A DNA stretch of 40,325 nt, taken from Fusicatenibacter sp. (GTDB taxonomy: Bacteria; Bacillota; Clostridia; Lachnospirales; Lachnospiraceae). The position numbers and the translations under genes were made by a program. The notes under the pieces are model-generated. The model saw nothing but the letters and a program-made list of their open reading frames with translations. It had not been told where the DNA came from and ran no database searches. Positions within the stretch are counted from its first letter, which is position 1; every line of letters starts with the position of its first letter. Below, in pieces: positions 25,890 through 33,887 of the stretch. The stretch lies in contig JAGHIA010000077.1 in the NCBI GenBank assembly GCA_017887445.1, positions 1 through 40,325 on the forward strand, in the 5' to 3' direction.

Positions 25890-26978
25890 ATGTTTTTACA
25901 TATTTTAGGATCAGGATCTATGTTTACAAAGGCATTTTATTGTATGCTTGCAGAAAATTTTAAAAAAGAAGATCATTGCTTCCTCGGTCATTTTCCTCAA
26001 GTAGATGAATACAGAAAAATGAATGGATGTAAAATTGTGCAATCTAGGTCAATCTGGATGCCTATTTATTTGAATAGAGCTGACCACATTCTTGTACATG
26101 GTCTTTTTAACAAAACAGTAATTTTAGCTTTGGCCCTGCAACCATGGCTATTAAAAAAATGTAATTGGATTGTATTTGGAGCAGATATATATAGCTATAA
26201 AAAGAAAAACAAAAATCTAAGCGACAAAATTTTTGAAAAGCTAAAACTGATAATAGCACCGAGAATAGCATATATATCTACATTTACAGAAGGTGATTGG
26301 AAGCTCGCAAAAGAATGGTACCATGTAAAAGGAATCAATCTGAAAGTTTCATATCCTTTAGCTAGTTGTAATGCCGAATTGATTAATGACCTTTACAGTC
26401 AAAAAAAAGAACATAAAAGCGTGAATATTTTGGTTGGAAATAGTGCAACTGTGACAAATCAGCATTTTCAAGCATTGGATTGGTTGTCTTTTTTAAAAAA
26501 CGAAGATATCCAAATATATTTGCCACTAAATTATGGATTAGAAGATTATAAAACATATGCAAATAAGGTAATATTGTATGCACAAAAGATATTTGGAGAT
26601 AAAAAGGTTATTCCCTTGGTAGACAAGCTTAGTGGTGAAGATTATCTTCGATTTTTGAACACTATCGATGTTGCGTTATTTAACAATAATAGACAGCAAG
26701 CAATGGGAAACATCACACAAGCAGTGCTTTGTGGTGCAAAAGTATATATTCGCAAAGATACGAATATGTGGGAACATTATCAAAAATTAAATTGCTTTTT
26801 GGAAAATATTGAGGAAATAAAAAATTATAAAACATTAGAGGATTTGACAAAAAGAAACGAAGAAAAGATATTAAGAAATCAAAAGGCTATGGCTATTAGA
26901 CAGAATATAAGACTAAAAATAGAAATTTGGGATAATATTTTCAAGTGTATGGAGAAAAGCAACGCAAGGAGAAAATAA
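25890..26978 (+). CDS. WecF-like glycosyltransferase (TDP-4-acetamido-dideoxyhexose transferase)
   Basis: A 362-residue cytoplasmic glycosyltransferase. The features that mark it as related to WecF (GT56 family, TDP-Fuc4NAc transferase of enterobacterial common antigen) are ILVGNSATVTNQH near residue 180, YLPLNYG, and NNNRQQAMGNI ... LCGAKVYI near the C-terminus. This agrees well with the pathway genes upstream, which should make a dTDP-4-acetamido-4,6-dideoxyhexose. It starts 1 bp after the wzy stop. It is the only recognisable glycosyltransferase in the operon besides the initiating enzyme, so the repeat unit may be short, or other transferases are encoded elsewhere. Confidence 0.82.
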   Translation: MFLHILGSGSMFTKAFYCMLAENFKKEDHCFLGHFPQVDEYRKMNGCKIVQSRSIWMPIYLNRADHILVHGLFNKTVILALALQPWLLKKCNWIVFGADIYSYKKKNKNLSDKIFEKLKLIIAPRIAYISTFTEGDWKLAKEWYHVKGINLKVSYPLASCNAELINDLYSQKKEHKSVNILVGNSATVTNQHFQALDWLSFLKNEDIQIYLPLNYGLEDYKTYANKVILYAQKIFGDKKVIPLVDKLSGEDYLRFLNTIDVALFNNNRQQAMGNITQAVLCGAKVYIRKDTNMWEHYQKLNCFLENIEEIKNYKTLEDLTKRNEEKILRNQKAMAIRQNIRLKIEIWDNIFKCMEKSNARRK

Positions 26979-26980
26979 TA

Positions 26981-28411
26981 GTGGCATCAACAAGAGAAAA
27001 AAACTTTTGGAAAAGTACAATTATATTAGCTTTTGGGACATTTCTTCCCAAATTAACATCCTTTGTCACGCTTCCTATTTATACTGCATGTTTAACAAAG
27101 AGCGAATACGGGACATTTGATTTAATAACAGTATTGTGTTCGCTTTTATTACCTGTGGCAACTTTACAAATACAGAGTGCTGTATATCGTTTTCTATTAG
27201 AAAGGCGATTTGATACGGACAGAATTAATAGTGTGGTGACAATTTTATATTTATTCGTTATACCAGTTTCAGTCTTGGTCTTAGGAGTCACTTATTTCCT
27301 ATTAGGAAAAGCAATTTCGCCATACTTAAAATTTTTAATAGTGTTATACTTTTTTGCGGATATTCTATTGGTCGTGACAAGACAAATTGCCAGAGGCTTG
27401 TTAAAAAATCATGTGTACTCAACCAGCGCAATTATTAACTCTTTTCTGAATATGGTGTTAGTTCTCGTATTTCTCTTGTTGTGGGATAGAGGATTGATCG
27501 GTTTAATGGAGAGTTTGGTAATTGCAACAACTGTTTCATTTCTATATATTTTTATCGCTTTAAAAATATGGAATTATGTAAATGTAAAACAATTGAATTG
27601 GTGTGAGTTTAAGGAAATAATAAATTATTCATGGCCCATGGTTCCTAATTCGGTGTCTCTTTGGGTAATGCGGGTTTCAGACAGAGCTATAATTTCCTTA
27701 TTTTTAGGGGTTGAGGCCAATGCAATATATGCGGTTGCAAACAAAATCCCTACCATTTTGCAGCTCGCACAAAATACTTTTTCTATGGCGTGGTCCGAGT
27801 CAGCTTCACTTACTGTAAATGATAATGATGTTACAGAATATTATAGTAAAATGTTCCGAACATTGCATCGGGTTATGGCTGGTTTGGCAGCTCTTATGCT
27901 AGCATGTCTACCAATTTTGTTTGCAATCCTGATTAAAGGAGACTATGATACAGCATATATACATATTGCTATACTAATTGTTGGAATGTTTTTTTCAAAT
28001 ATTGCCATATATCTTGGTGGAATTTATGTGGCCTATATGAAAACTAAAAGTATCGGTTGGACAACAATACTAGCAGCACTTTTGAATGCTATAATAAATA
28101 TTCTTTTTATAAGAAAAATAGGAATATTTGCTGCTACATTATCCACAACATTAAGCTATTTTTTCTTGATGATTTATCGTTTGTGGGATATTCAGAAATT
28201 TCAAAAAATTAGTATAGATATAAAGGAAACCGTCTTTACGGATATTGTTCTTATTATAATGTGCATAATATGCATAAAAAGAACAATGATAACCTATATT
28301 CTTAATTGTTTTATCGGACTTTTTTTGTGTTACACTTTAAATAAGGATTTGATAAAAAAAATGCCTTTGTTACTATTAAGAAAGCTAAAAAAAGATAAGA
28401 CAAAAATTTAA
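26981..28411 (+). CDS. wzx: Polysaccharide flippase Wzx
   Basis: A 476-residue integral membrane protein of the MOP exporter superfamily, with about 12-14 hydrophobic helices spread along its length. It has FGTFLPKLTSFVTLPIYTACLTKSEYGTFDL at the N-terminus, typical of Wzx proteins. It flips undecaprenyl-linked repeat units across the membrane for Wzy. The GTG at 26981 is chosen because AAGGAGA lies about 8 nt upstream; an in-frame ATG at 26945 lies inside the preceding gene. Very AT-rich codon use matches the rest of the operon from about 19.5 kb. Confidence 0.92.
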   Translation: MASTREKNFWKSTIILAFGTFLPKLTSFVTLPIYTACLTKSEYGTFDLITVLCSLLLPVATLQIQSAVYRFLLERRFDTDRINSVVTILYLFVIPVSVLVLGVTYFLLGKAISPYLKFLIVLYFFADILLVVTRQIARGLLKNHVYSTSAIINSFLNMVLVLVFLLLWDRGLIGLMESLVIATTVSFLYIFIALKIWNYVNVKQLNWCEFKEIINYSWPMVPNSVSLWVMRVSDRAIISLFLGVEANAIYAVANKIPTILQLAQNTFSMAWSESASLTVNDNDVTEYYSKMFRTLHRVMAGLAALMLACLPILFAILIKGDYDTAYIHIAILIVGMFFSNIAIYLGGIYVAYMKTKSIGWTTILAALLNAIINILFIRKIGIFAATLSTTLSYFFLMIYRLWDIQKFQKISIDIKETVFTDIVLIIMCIICIKRTMITYILNCFIGLFLCYTLNKDLIKKMPLLLLRKLKKDKTKI

Positions 28412-28448
28412 TTTGAATATTATAAAATGAGAAAAGGTAGTAAAATAA

Positions 28449-29408
28449 ATGAAAAGCCAAAATATGATATGTGAAACTCCTATATTACATGGAGGTAATA
28501 TACAAGGAAATCAGCTATACATAAAAAGGGAAGACACTATTCCATTTTCGTTTGGTGGAAACAAAGTTAGGATTGCGCAAGAATATTTTATGGATATGAT
28601 GCAAAAAAGGAACGATTGCATAATTGGATATGGAAATACCCGTTCTAATCTATGTCGTGTGTTGTCAAATTTAAGTACTTCTATGAATATTCCATGTTAT
28701 ATTATATCGCCAAATGATGATGATGACACACGTACAGTGACAAATAATAGCAAATTGGTGGAACTGTGTGGAGCTAATGTATATATGTGTAATAAAACTG
28801 ATGTAGCCAAAACAGTAGAATCTGTTATTCAAATATGTAAAAAGAAAGGCTTGTCTCCCTATTACATTTATGGAAGTATGTACGGAAAAGGAAATGAATC
28901 AGTTCCAGTAAGAGCTTATGCTAAAGTTTATCAAGAAATATGCCGGCAAGAGCAAAGAATGAATTTAAAATTCGATTACATTTTTTTGGCAACTGGTACA
29001 GGAATGACACAAGCAGGATTAGTTTCTGGTGCAGAATTGAATGGAGATCTTCGTAATATTGTAGGCATTTCTGTTGCAAGAAAAAGTGCACAAGCATATG
29101 TTGCCATTCAGGATTTTCTTAAGGCATATTTGAACGAGCGCAATACTACAAGTGAAATAAAGAATACTATAACTATATGTGATGAGTATCTTTGCGATGG
29201 ATATGGTAAATACAACCCTGCTATTCTGAAAACAATACTGAATAACTATCGTATGCGAGGGATTCCAATGGATACTACCTATGTAGGAAAGGGATTTTAT
29301 GGAATGGAAGAATATATCAAAAAAATGAAAATCATTGGAAAAAATATTCTTTTTATTCATACCGGCGGTACCCCGCTTTATTTTGATATTCTTAATAAAT
29401 TGGAATGA
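28449..29408 (+). CDS. Fold-type II PLP enzyme (ACC deaminase / D-cysteine desulfhydrase family)
   Basis: A 319-residue PLP enzyme. The cofactor lysine is in FSFGGNKVRIAQEY near residue 38. GYGNTRSNLCR near 60 matches the substrate carboxylate loop, ATGTGMTQAGLVSG near 180 the phosphate-binding glycines, and LFIHTGGTPLYFD near the end the C-terminal signature of the 1-aminocyclopropane-1-carboxylate deaminase/D-cysteine desulfhydrase group. Such an enzyme is unexpected in a polysaccharide operon. It could produce or modify an amino or keto acid that the flanking ATP-grasp ligase attaches to the glycan. The exact reaction cannot be deduced. Confidence 0.83.
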   Translation: MKSQNMICETPILHGGNIQGNQLYIKREDTIPFSFGGNKVRIAQEYFMDMMQKRNDCIIGYGNTRSNLCRVLSNLSTSMNIPCYIISPNDDDDTRTVTNNSKLVELCGANVYMCNKTDVAKTVESVIQICKKKGLSPYYIYGSMYGKGNESVPVRAYAKVYQEICRQEQRMNLKFDYIFLATGTGMTQAGLVSGAELNGDLRNIVGISVARKSAQAYVAIQDFLKAYLNERNTTSEIKNTITICDEYLCDGYGKYNPAILKTILNNYRMRGIPMDTTYVGKGFYGMEEYIKKMKIIGKNILFIHTGGTPLYFDILNKLE

Positions 29409-29515
29409 GAACTTCTTAAAAAAATTAAGTTAAGTAGCAAGTTCATTGCAATAAAAAATAATTTATTTCATTATTATTTATGCCGTACCAAAACAGCGGC
29501 GGAATGGAGATTAAA

Positions 29516-30535
29516 ATGAAAAAGCAATTAAATATTTTATTTACTTCAGTTGGTCGAAGGAGTTATCTTGTAAAGTATTTTAAAGACGAATTGGGAAATA
29601 CAGGAAAAATACATGTAGCAAATAGCACAGAAATTTCACCGGCATTCAAAGTAGCAGATTATTCCATTGTTACACCTTTAATATATGATGAAAATTATAT
29701 TCCATTTTTGCTCCAATATTGTAAACAAAAAAATATTCATGCCTTAATTTCCTTATTTGATATTGATTTGCCTATATTGGCTCAGAATGTTGAAAGATTC
29801 AAGGAAATAGGAACGACCGTAGTGGTCTCTAAACCAAATGTTATAGAGACATGCAATGATAAATGGAAAACATATCAGTTTTTAAAAAAGAATGGGTTCT
29901 GTACGCCTGAAACATACTTAAATTTAGAAAGTGCTGTTTCTGCATTGAAAGCTAAAAAGATTTCTTATCCGGTAATAATTAAACCCAGATGGGGTATGGG
30001 TTCAATCGCTGTTTTTGAGGCTGATAATGAAGAAGAATTACGTGTTTTATATGCTAAGGTGCAAAGAAATATTCAAAAAACATATTTGAAATTTGAGTCC
30101 TTTCAAGACAAAGACAACAATGTATTAATACAAGAAAAACTTTGTGGCCAAGAATATGGATTGGATATTATTAATAATTTACATATGGAATATCAAACAA
30201 CAATAGTAAAAATGAAATATGCGATGAGATCTGGTGAAACGGATTGTGCAATTACCATGGATGATCCAGATTTAAAAAATCTTGGATGCCTTTTGAGTAG
30301 AAGAATGGGACATATAGGAAATTTAGATGTAGACGTTTTTACAGTATCGGATAAATATTACATTTTAGAAATGAATGCAAGATTTGGTGGAGGTTATCCT
30401 TTTAGCCATATGGCAGGGGTGAATTTGCCAAAGGCAATTATATCATGGCTTAGGAATGAAAATGTAAATTCTTCTGTGTTAGAGGAGTGCGTTGGTGTTA
30501 GAGCACAAAAGGATATTTCTTTGACTATAGTATAA
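29516..30535 (+). CDS. ATP-grasp ligase 2 (CarB-like)
   Basis: A 339-residue ATP-grasp protein beginning MKKQLNILFTSVGRRSYLVKYF, a start typical of carbamoyl-phosphate-synthase-like ATP-grasp proteins. The ATP-binding lysine strand is YPVIIKPRWGMGSIAVF, followed by VLIQEKLCGQEYGLDI, and the metal-binding end is YILEMNARFGGGYPFSH. It is a different subfamily from ligase 1. ATG at 29516 is preferred because GGAGA lies 5 nt upstream; in-frame ATGs at 29480 and 29504 lack this. It is the last gene of the polysaccharide operon, 107 bp after the PLP gene, and the two probably act together. Confidence 0.85.
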   Translation: MKKQLNILFTSVGRRSYLVKYFKDELGNTGKIHVANSTEISPAFKVADYSIVTPLIYDENYIPFLLQYCKQKNIHALISLFDIDLPILAQNVERFKEIGTTVVVSKPNVIETCNDKWKTYQFLKKNGFCTPETYLNLESAVSALKAKKISYPVIIKPRWGMGSIAVFEADNEEELRVLYAKVQRNIQKTYLKFESFQDKDNNVLIQEKLCGQEYGLDIINNLHMEYQTTIVKMKYAMRSGETDCAITMDDPDLKNLGCLLSRRMGHIGNLDVDVFTVSDKYYILEMNARFGGGYPFSHMAGVNLPKAIISWLRNENVNSSVLEECVGVRAQKDISLTIV

Positions 30536-30672
30536 AATTATGAATTATTGGTTAAGGAATAAAAAATGCAGAATAAGAGAAACATAAATAGGCAATCGAA
30601 GTCTTCCATACAAGGATTGTAAGTCTTTTTGAAAATTCTACAATGCACATTTTAAGAAACAGAATTACAAAC

Positions 30673-30696
30673 GGGGAGGGACTCATTTCTCTCCCC
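30673..30696 (+). terminator. Possible terminator of the polysaccharide operon
   Basis: GGGGAGGGA (30673-30681) pairs with TCTCTCCCC (30688-30696) over 9 bp with one G-T pair and a 6-nt loop, followed by only three T. It is the first sizeable hairpin after the last gene (ending 30535), 137 bp downstream. The short T-tract makes the call tentative. Confidence 0.45.
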
Positions 30697-31027
30697 TTTA
30701 AGGGTTTGTCAAGTTTTTGTGTAAGTTTTAAGAAAAAATTTTATAGGGAGGGGAACTTCCACGTTCGTAGTTCCGGATACTTTAAAACTGCATTCATTAA
30801 AGCGACCACCAGACTCATCCTACCATACATAGTCTATCTATGAAATGCGCGTCTTGCATAAAGAACTTGACCCTCTTCATAATCCTAACATGCTGTGGAC
30901 AGATATTTTTTCGTGAACAAGGATGCTTCTAATTCTACATAGATATACATTTAGATTCATAACGCACAGTAAATTAAAAATCATTAAATTGGTCTTGGAT
31001 AAAAGTGCTGTTTATCAATCGATGTAT

Positions 31028-31132
31028 TTATGCCTCAAACTGCTCCTCCCTCTCTGCCAGCGTGCATGCGCGGCAAAGTATCCAGATAAAAGCTAAAAAA
31101 AGAGCAAAAATAATATCAATCAATATATTCAT
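31028..31132 (-). CDS. 34-residue hydrophobic peptide
   Basis: ATG at 31132 is preceded by AAGGAGATATAGCT, an excellent ribosome-binding site with 8-nt spacing, in a region otherwise almost without genes. The peptide is MNILIDIIFALFLAFIWILC followed by RACTLAEREEQFEA, one membrane helix and a short charged tail. Size and layout are like type I toxin peptides or small membrane regulators. No antisense RNA promoter was identified, so the toxin idea is only a possibility. The strong translation signal is the main evidence that it is real. Confidence 0.55.
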   Translation of the reverse strand: MNILIDIIFALFLAFIWILCRACTLAEREEQFEA

Positions 31133-31687
31133 AGCTATATCTCCTTCTAGTTTTCTTTCTCACTTTTTAGTCATCTTTTTAAATGAATGAACCAGAAAAA
31201 GGATGTTCCCGCGTATGACCATCTGTATTCTTTCCTAATACTATATTATGACCTAGAATAGGATGTATATACAGAAAATAGCCGAAGAGAGGGAGCAATA
31301 GCAAGATAGCCGTTATTTTATCAGTAAGTGCTCAATAAACCATCGTCTGTCTTTTTGCACAACACTCAACTATAATTAAAACAAATTGCTCCAACTTCAA
31401 CTTTTCGATTTAATCCTGCATCTTTGCTGTATCATTTCCGACCGAGGCATCAGATTTTCTATCCCTTCGGGCTCATTTTTGTAGTCCGGCATATAGCGCG
31501 TAAGCGCTCAATAACCACCCGGATACCCTAACTCCAACTTTTGTGAGATACTTCATACATCTGGAGTAATTCACTTCCTATGTGGTTCTCAGATCGGCAA
31601 AGGCCGCCATCCGATTTTTTGTCTTCTGTTGCTTTTGACCTCATAGTTTAACATTGTGTTGCTCTGCTTGCATGTCTCTGGATTGCC

Positions 31688-31734
31688 CTGTATACTGTCA
31701 TCAGTATACAGAAAGAAAAAGGGCTCCAGAGCCC
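31688..31734 (-). terminator. Paired hairpins, one a likely minus-strand terminator
   Basis: CTGTATACTG (31688-31697) pairs perfectly with 31702-31711. Next to it GGGCTC (31721-31726) pairs with GAGCCC (31729-31734). On the minus strand the second stem is followed by TTTTTCTTTC, so it can end transcripts coming from the HEPN/AAA operon, whose last gene ends at 32156, about 420 bp away. The first hairpin lies just beyond. Confidence 0.6.
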
Positions 31735-31821
31735 CCTCCGTGACAAGTCGTGTACTCTGAAACCCTGGCATTAAAACCATGGTTATTGTATCAGATTACA
31801 CAGTTACTTACAATCACGAAA

Positions 31822-31956
31822 ATGATATTTTTTGTTGAGAGCAGCGCTGTATCCTACTGTCCGGTCTGCGGTGATTCGCTTTCCTACCGTGATTCCTGCG
31901 TCAGGATCATGCGGCTGGAGGGCGGGATGAAGCGGAGGTTGCTAATCCGCACCTAA
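31822..31956 (+). pseudogene. Truncated DUF6431-like (transposon-associated) gene
   Basis: A 44-residue frame contains SYCPVCGDSLSYRDSC and IMRLEGGMKRRLLIRT, then stops. CPVCG ... YRD ... EGG.K..LLIRR is the N-terminal zinc-finger-like start of DUF6431-type proteins often found with transposable elements. Here the frame ends just where the family continues (LLIRRLRC), and nothing recognisable follows, so it is a remnant. Its codon use is GC-richer than the surrounding DNA. Confidence 0.6.
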
Positions 31957-32155
31957 AGCTTGCAGTACTGGGAATAGCCATATGGAGGTTTCCTGGCACT
32001 CCAGCAGGAATCGACATACTCCTGCCATAGCAGCTTTAATGTCACGCTGCTTTTTAGCAGCTCCTTATGGATGTAGGCTTATATCCCAGTTACTTACATT
32101 ATTACCACACATGCAGAACAGGTCAGAATTTTGACTCTTCTCCGCTTATCTACCC

Positions 32156-33361
32156 TTAACAGTTTTCCAGATACTCCAACACCTTGATATCCAAACACAT
32201 GAGCTCCGTTACGAGTTCATGAAGCTCTTTATCCGTATCATTTCCATGGAACAGGGTGTTGCGAGTATTGATATGTCTATTCATTCTCTCTTTGTTCACA
32301 TCAAACTTAATCCCTCCATCTTCGATTCTATCAATGCCCATAGCATGAAGAATATTTACAAGTTTCTGTGCTCTGCCATCAGTTGTCATTTTCATCATAC
32401 AACCTTTCAATCCGGATGCTACATGGGCTTGATCTGTTTTATCCAACTCCGTACTTTTAAGAATTTCTTTAAATGCTTTATCCAGCGTTTTTACTTGCTC
32501 ATCGTTAAGAAGTCTTTCCGCTCCAGCAAGTCCAACATATTCTCGTTCAATAAACTCAATAATACAGAACAGATGAAAATACTTGCTTCGTATCCCTTCC
32601 GTACCAAGCGCGGCACAATACTCCTGCATTACATACTGATAATGAGGGTTGTGTGGTTTCAGCATCGCAGATATTTCTTCGGAAGGAAATTTTCCGTATA
32701 TTTTTGTGAAACAAGAAACAGAGCATGCAATATCAGCTCGTATCTCATATACTATGTTTCCATTCCCATCAATATATGATCGTGATTTCTGGCTTTCGGG
32801 TACAATTTTCTTTTTTTCTACGGTTCTGCTTTCCCAAACAGGCTCGACTCTCGGCTGAAATAACTGCTTGTTGCAATTATATTTGGCCAGCGCAAGACTT
32901 AATGCGTTGCATACGACAGTAATCTCTGTTTGCAGAATATCCAGAGCATTAGATTCTTTTGCCGCCACAAGATTTTCTACTTTTAATTGATACTCATTAA
33001 CTAATTCATAGGCCTGATAATTATCTGCGTCATCTTCTTTTTCCTGGCTTTCAGCCGTTGCGTCCGCTTCTGGCAGAGCAGTGGAACCTACCGATGAGGA
33101 GGTACTTCCTCCGCTGTCACTATGGTACACGTTAGTAAGCCGACATATAAATTGCGGATATTGCTTAAGAATCTCTTGCTCATAAACACCATCGTCTTTC
33201 ACAATATTTCTATTCGTCCATAACAAGTCATTATCCAGGCCGGAAACAAATTCATTATCCTTTTCAATAGATGAAATGGTAAATGAATTATAACGAAGAG
33301 GAATTGAAAACGAATAAAGATAGTACACAGTTGTAGATGCCGAATTTGGCGACTCGCTCAT
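32156..33361 (-). CDS. HEPN-domain protein, candidate ribonuclease effector
   Basis: A 401-residue protein. The C-terminal part (about 265-400) is helical and ends in NTRNTLFHGND, giving the Rx4H motif (Arg367-His372) of HEPN ribonucleases, in a context like Apea-type HEPN domains (YFHLFCIIEFIERE upstream). The N-terminal half has a beta-rich part (YYLYSFSIPLRYN), a Ser/Asp/Glu-rich low-complexity linker (about 85-125) and a helical section. ATG at 33361 has AGGAGG 9 nt upstream, so the longer open frame to 33493 is not used. It is the third gene of the operon that begins with an AAA ATPase. HEPN proteins beside ATPases are commonly defence or toxin effectors that cleave RNA; that role is inferred here. 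Confidence 0.72.
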   Translation of the reverse strand: MSESPNSASTTVYYLYSFSIPLRYNSFTISSIEKDNEFVSGLDNDLLWTNRNIVKDDGVYEQEILKQYPQFICRLTNVYHSDSGGSTSSSVGSTALPEADATAESQEKEDDADNYQAYELVNEYQLKVENLVAAKESNALDILQTEITVVCNALSLALAKYNCNKQLFQPRVEPVWESRTVEKKKIVPESQKSRSYIDGNGNIVYEIRADIACSVSCFTKIYGKFPSEEISAMLKPHNPHYQYVMQEYCAALGTEGIRSKYFHLFCIIEFIEREYVGLAGAERLLNDEQVKTLDKAFKEILKSTELDKTDQAHVASGLKGCMMKMTTDGRAQKLVNILHAMGIDRIEDGGIKFDVNKERMNRHINTRNTLFHGNDTDKELHELVTELMCLDIKVLEYLENC

Positions 33362-33446
33362 AACAATCGTCCTCCTGACTGATTTTATTTGCAATACTTT
33401 TTCCGAAAGCAATCTCTCGATATATGTATTTTGACATATTAAGTAG

Positions 33447-33871
33447 CTATTCCTGTGGTGCATCCTTTTCTTCCGCAATTTCTTGTATAGCATTCACAAT
33501 GACTTCGACTTTCGAAATATAATCTTCAACAAAATCCTTGCTAATATCCGTTTGCTCAGCAGACGCATGGCTTCTATCATTTTGATGCGCAATTTCATTT
33601 CTACATTGAAATAGCTCTGAAATAATCTCTTTTCCAACTCTTATAGACTCATTAGGATTTTCATTAGGAAAAGCTCAATTACTTTACAAGCAGTTTCATT
33701 AGCATTGGCATGAGAGTCATCTGCAATAGTAAACTGCGCACGAACTTCTCCCATACTCTCAGTAAAATGTTGTTTGATATCAGATAGAGAGACTTGTATT
33801 GGTATTATTATAGGGCGTGCTTCTCGTGTATTTTCAGCGCGTGGAGTAAGTGTAAAATCTCTAGCTGGCAT
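33447..33871 (-). pseudogene. Small HEPN-like gene interrupted by a -1 frameshift
   Basis: ATG at 33871 (GGAGG 9 nt upstream, 17 bp after the ATPase stop) opens a frame that runs to ACKVIELF and then stops at 33641. In another frame, from about 33677 to the TAG at 33447, the sequence continues without any start codon as PNENPNESIRVGKEII then SELFQCRNEIAHQND. This holds a second Rx4H HEPN-type motif (RNEIAH). Adding one base in the TTTT run at about 33678-33681 joins the two halves into one 141-residue protein; the total length of 425 nt is one short of a multiple of three. It may be a true mutation, a phase-variable or programmed site, or a sequencing error. Its position and size suit a partner of the HEPN effector. 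Confidence 0.7.
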
Positions 33872-33887
33872 ATGAACACACCTCCGC

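Larger units (their letters stand above)
30536..32155. other. Gene-poor, decayed region
   Basis: About 1.6 kb without a full-length gene. It holds a hairpin at 30673-30696, a stretch at 30702-30729 that resembles the end of an IS256-type element (weak), a 34-residue peptide gene (31028-31132, minus), a roughly 25-bp imperfect direct repeat (31319-31345 and 31493-31520, core AAGYGCTCAATAA), two hairpins near 31.7 kb, and a truncated DUF6431-like gene (31822-31956). A 12-bp direct repeat CAGTTACTTACA at about 31800 and 32090 brackets that truncated gene. It looks like a site of repeated insertion and loss at the right end of the polysaccharide locus. Confidence 0.6.

Noticed and set aside
30702-30729. 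End of an IS256-type insertion sequence
   Set aside because: The sequence (GGGTTTGTCAAGTTTTTGTG) looks like such an end, but no transposase or matching opposite end was found.
30643-30843. 66-codon plus-strand frame after the polysaccharide operon
   Set aside because: It crosses a terminator-like hairpin, lacks a ribosome-binding site and has no recognisable features.
31397-31492. 31-codon frame on the minus strand (MPDYKNEPEG...)
   Set aside because: No ribosome-binding site, no membrane or domain features, and it overlaps a degenerate direct repeat; probably a remnant or chance.
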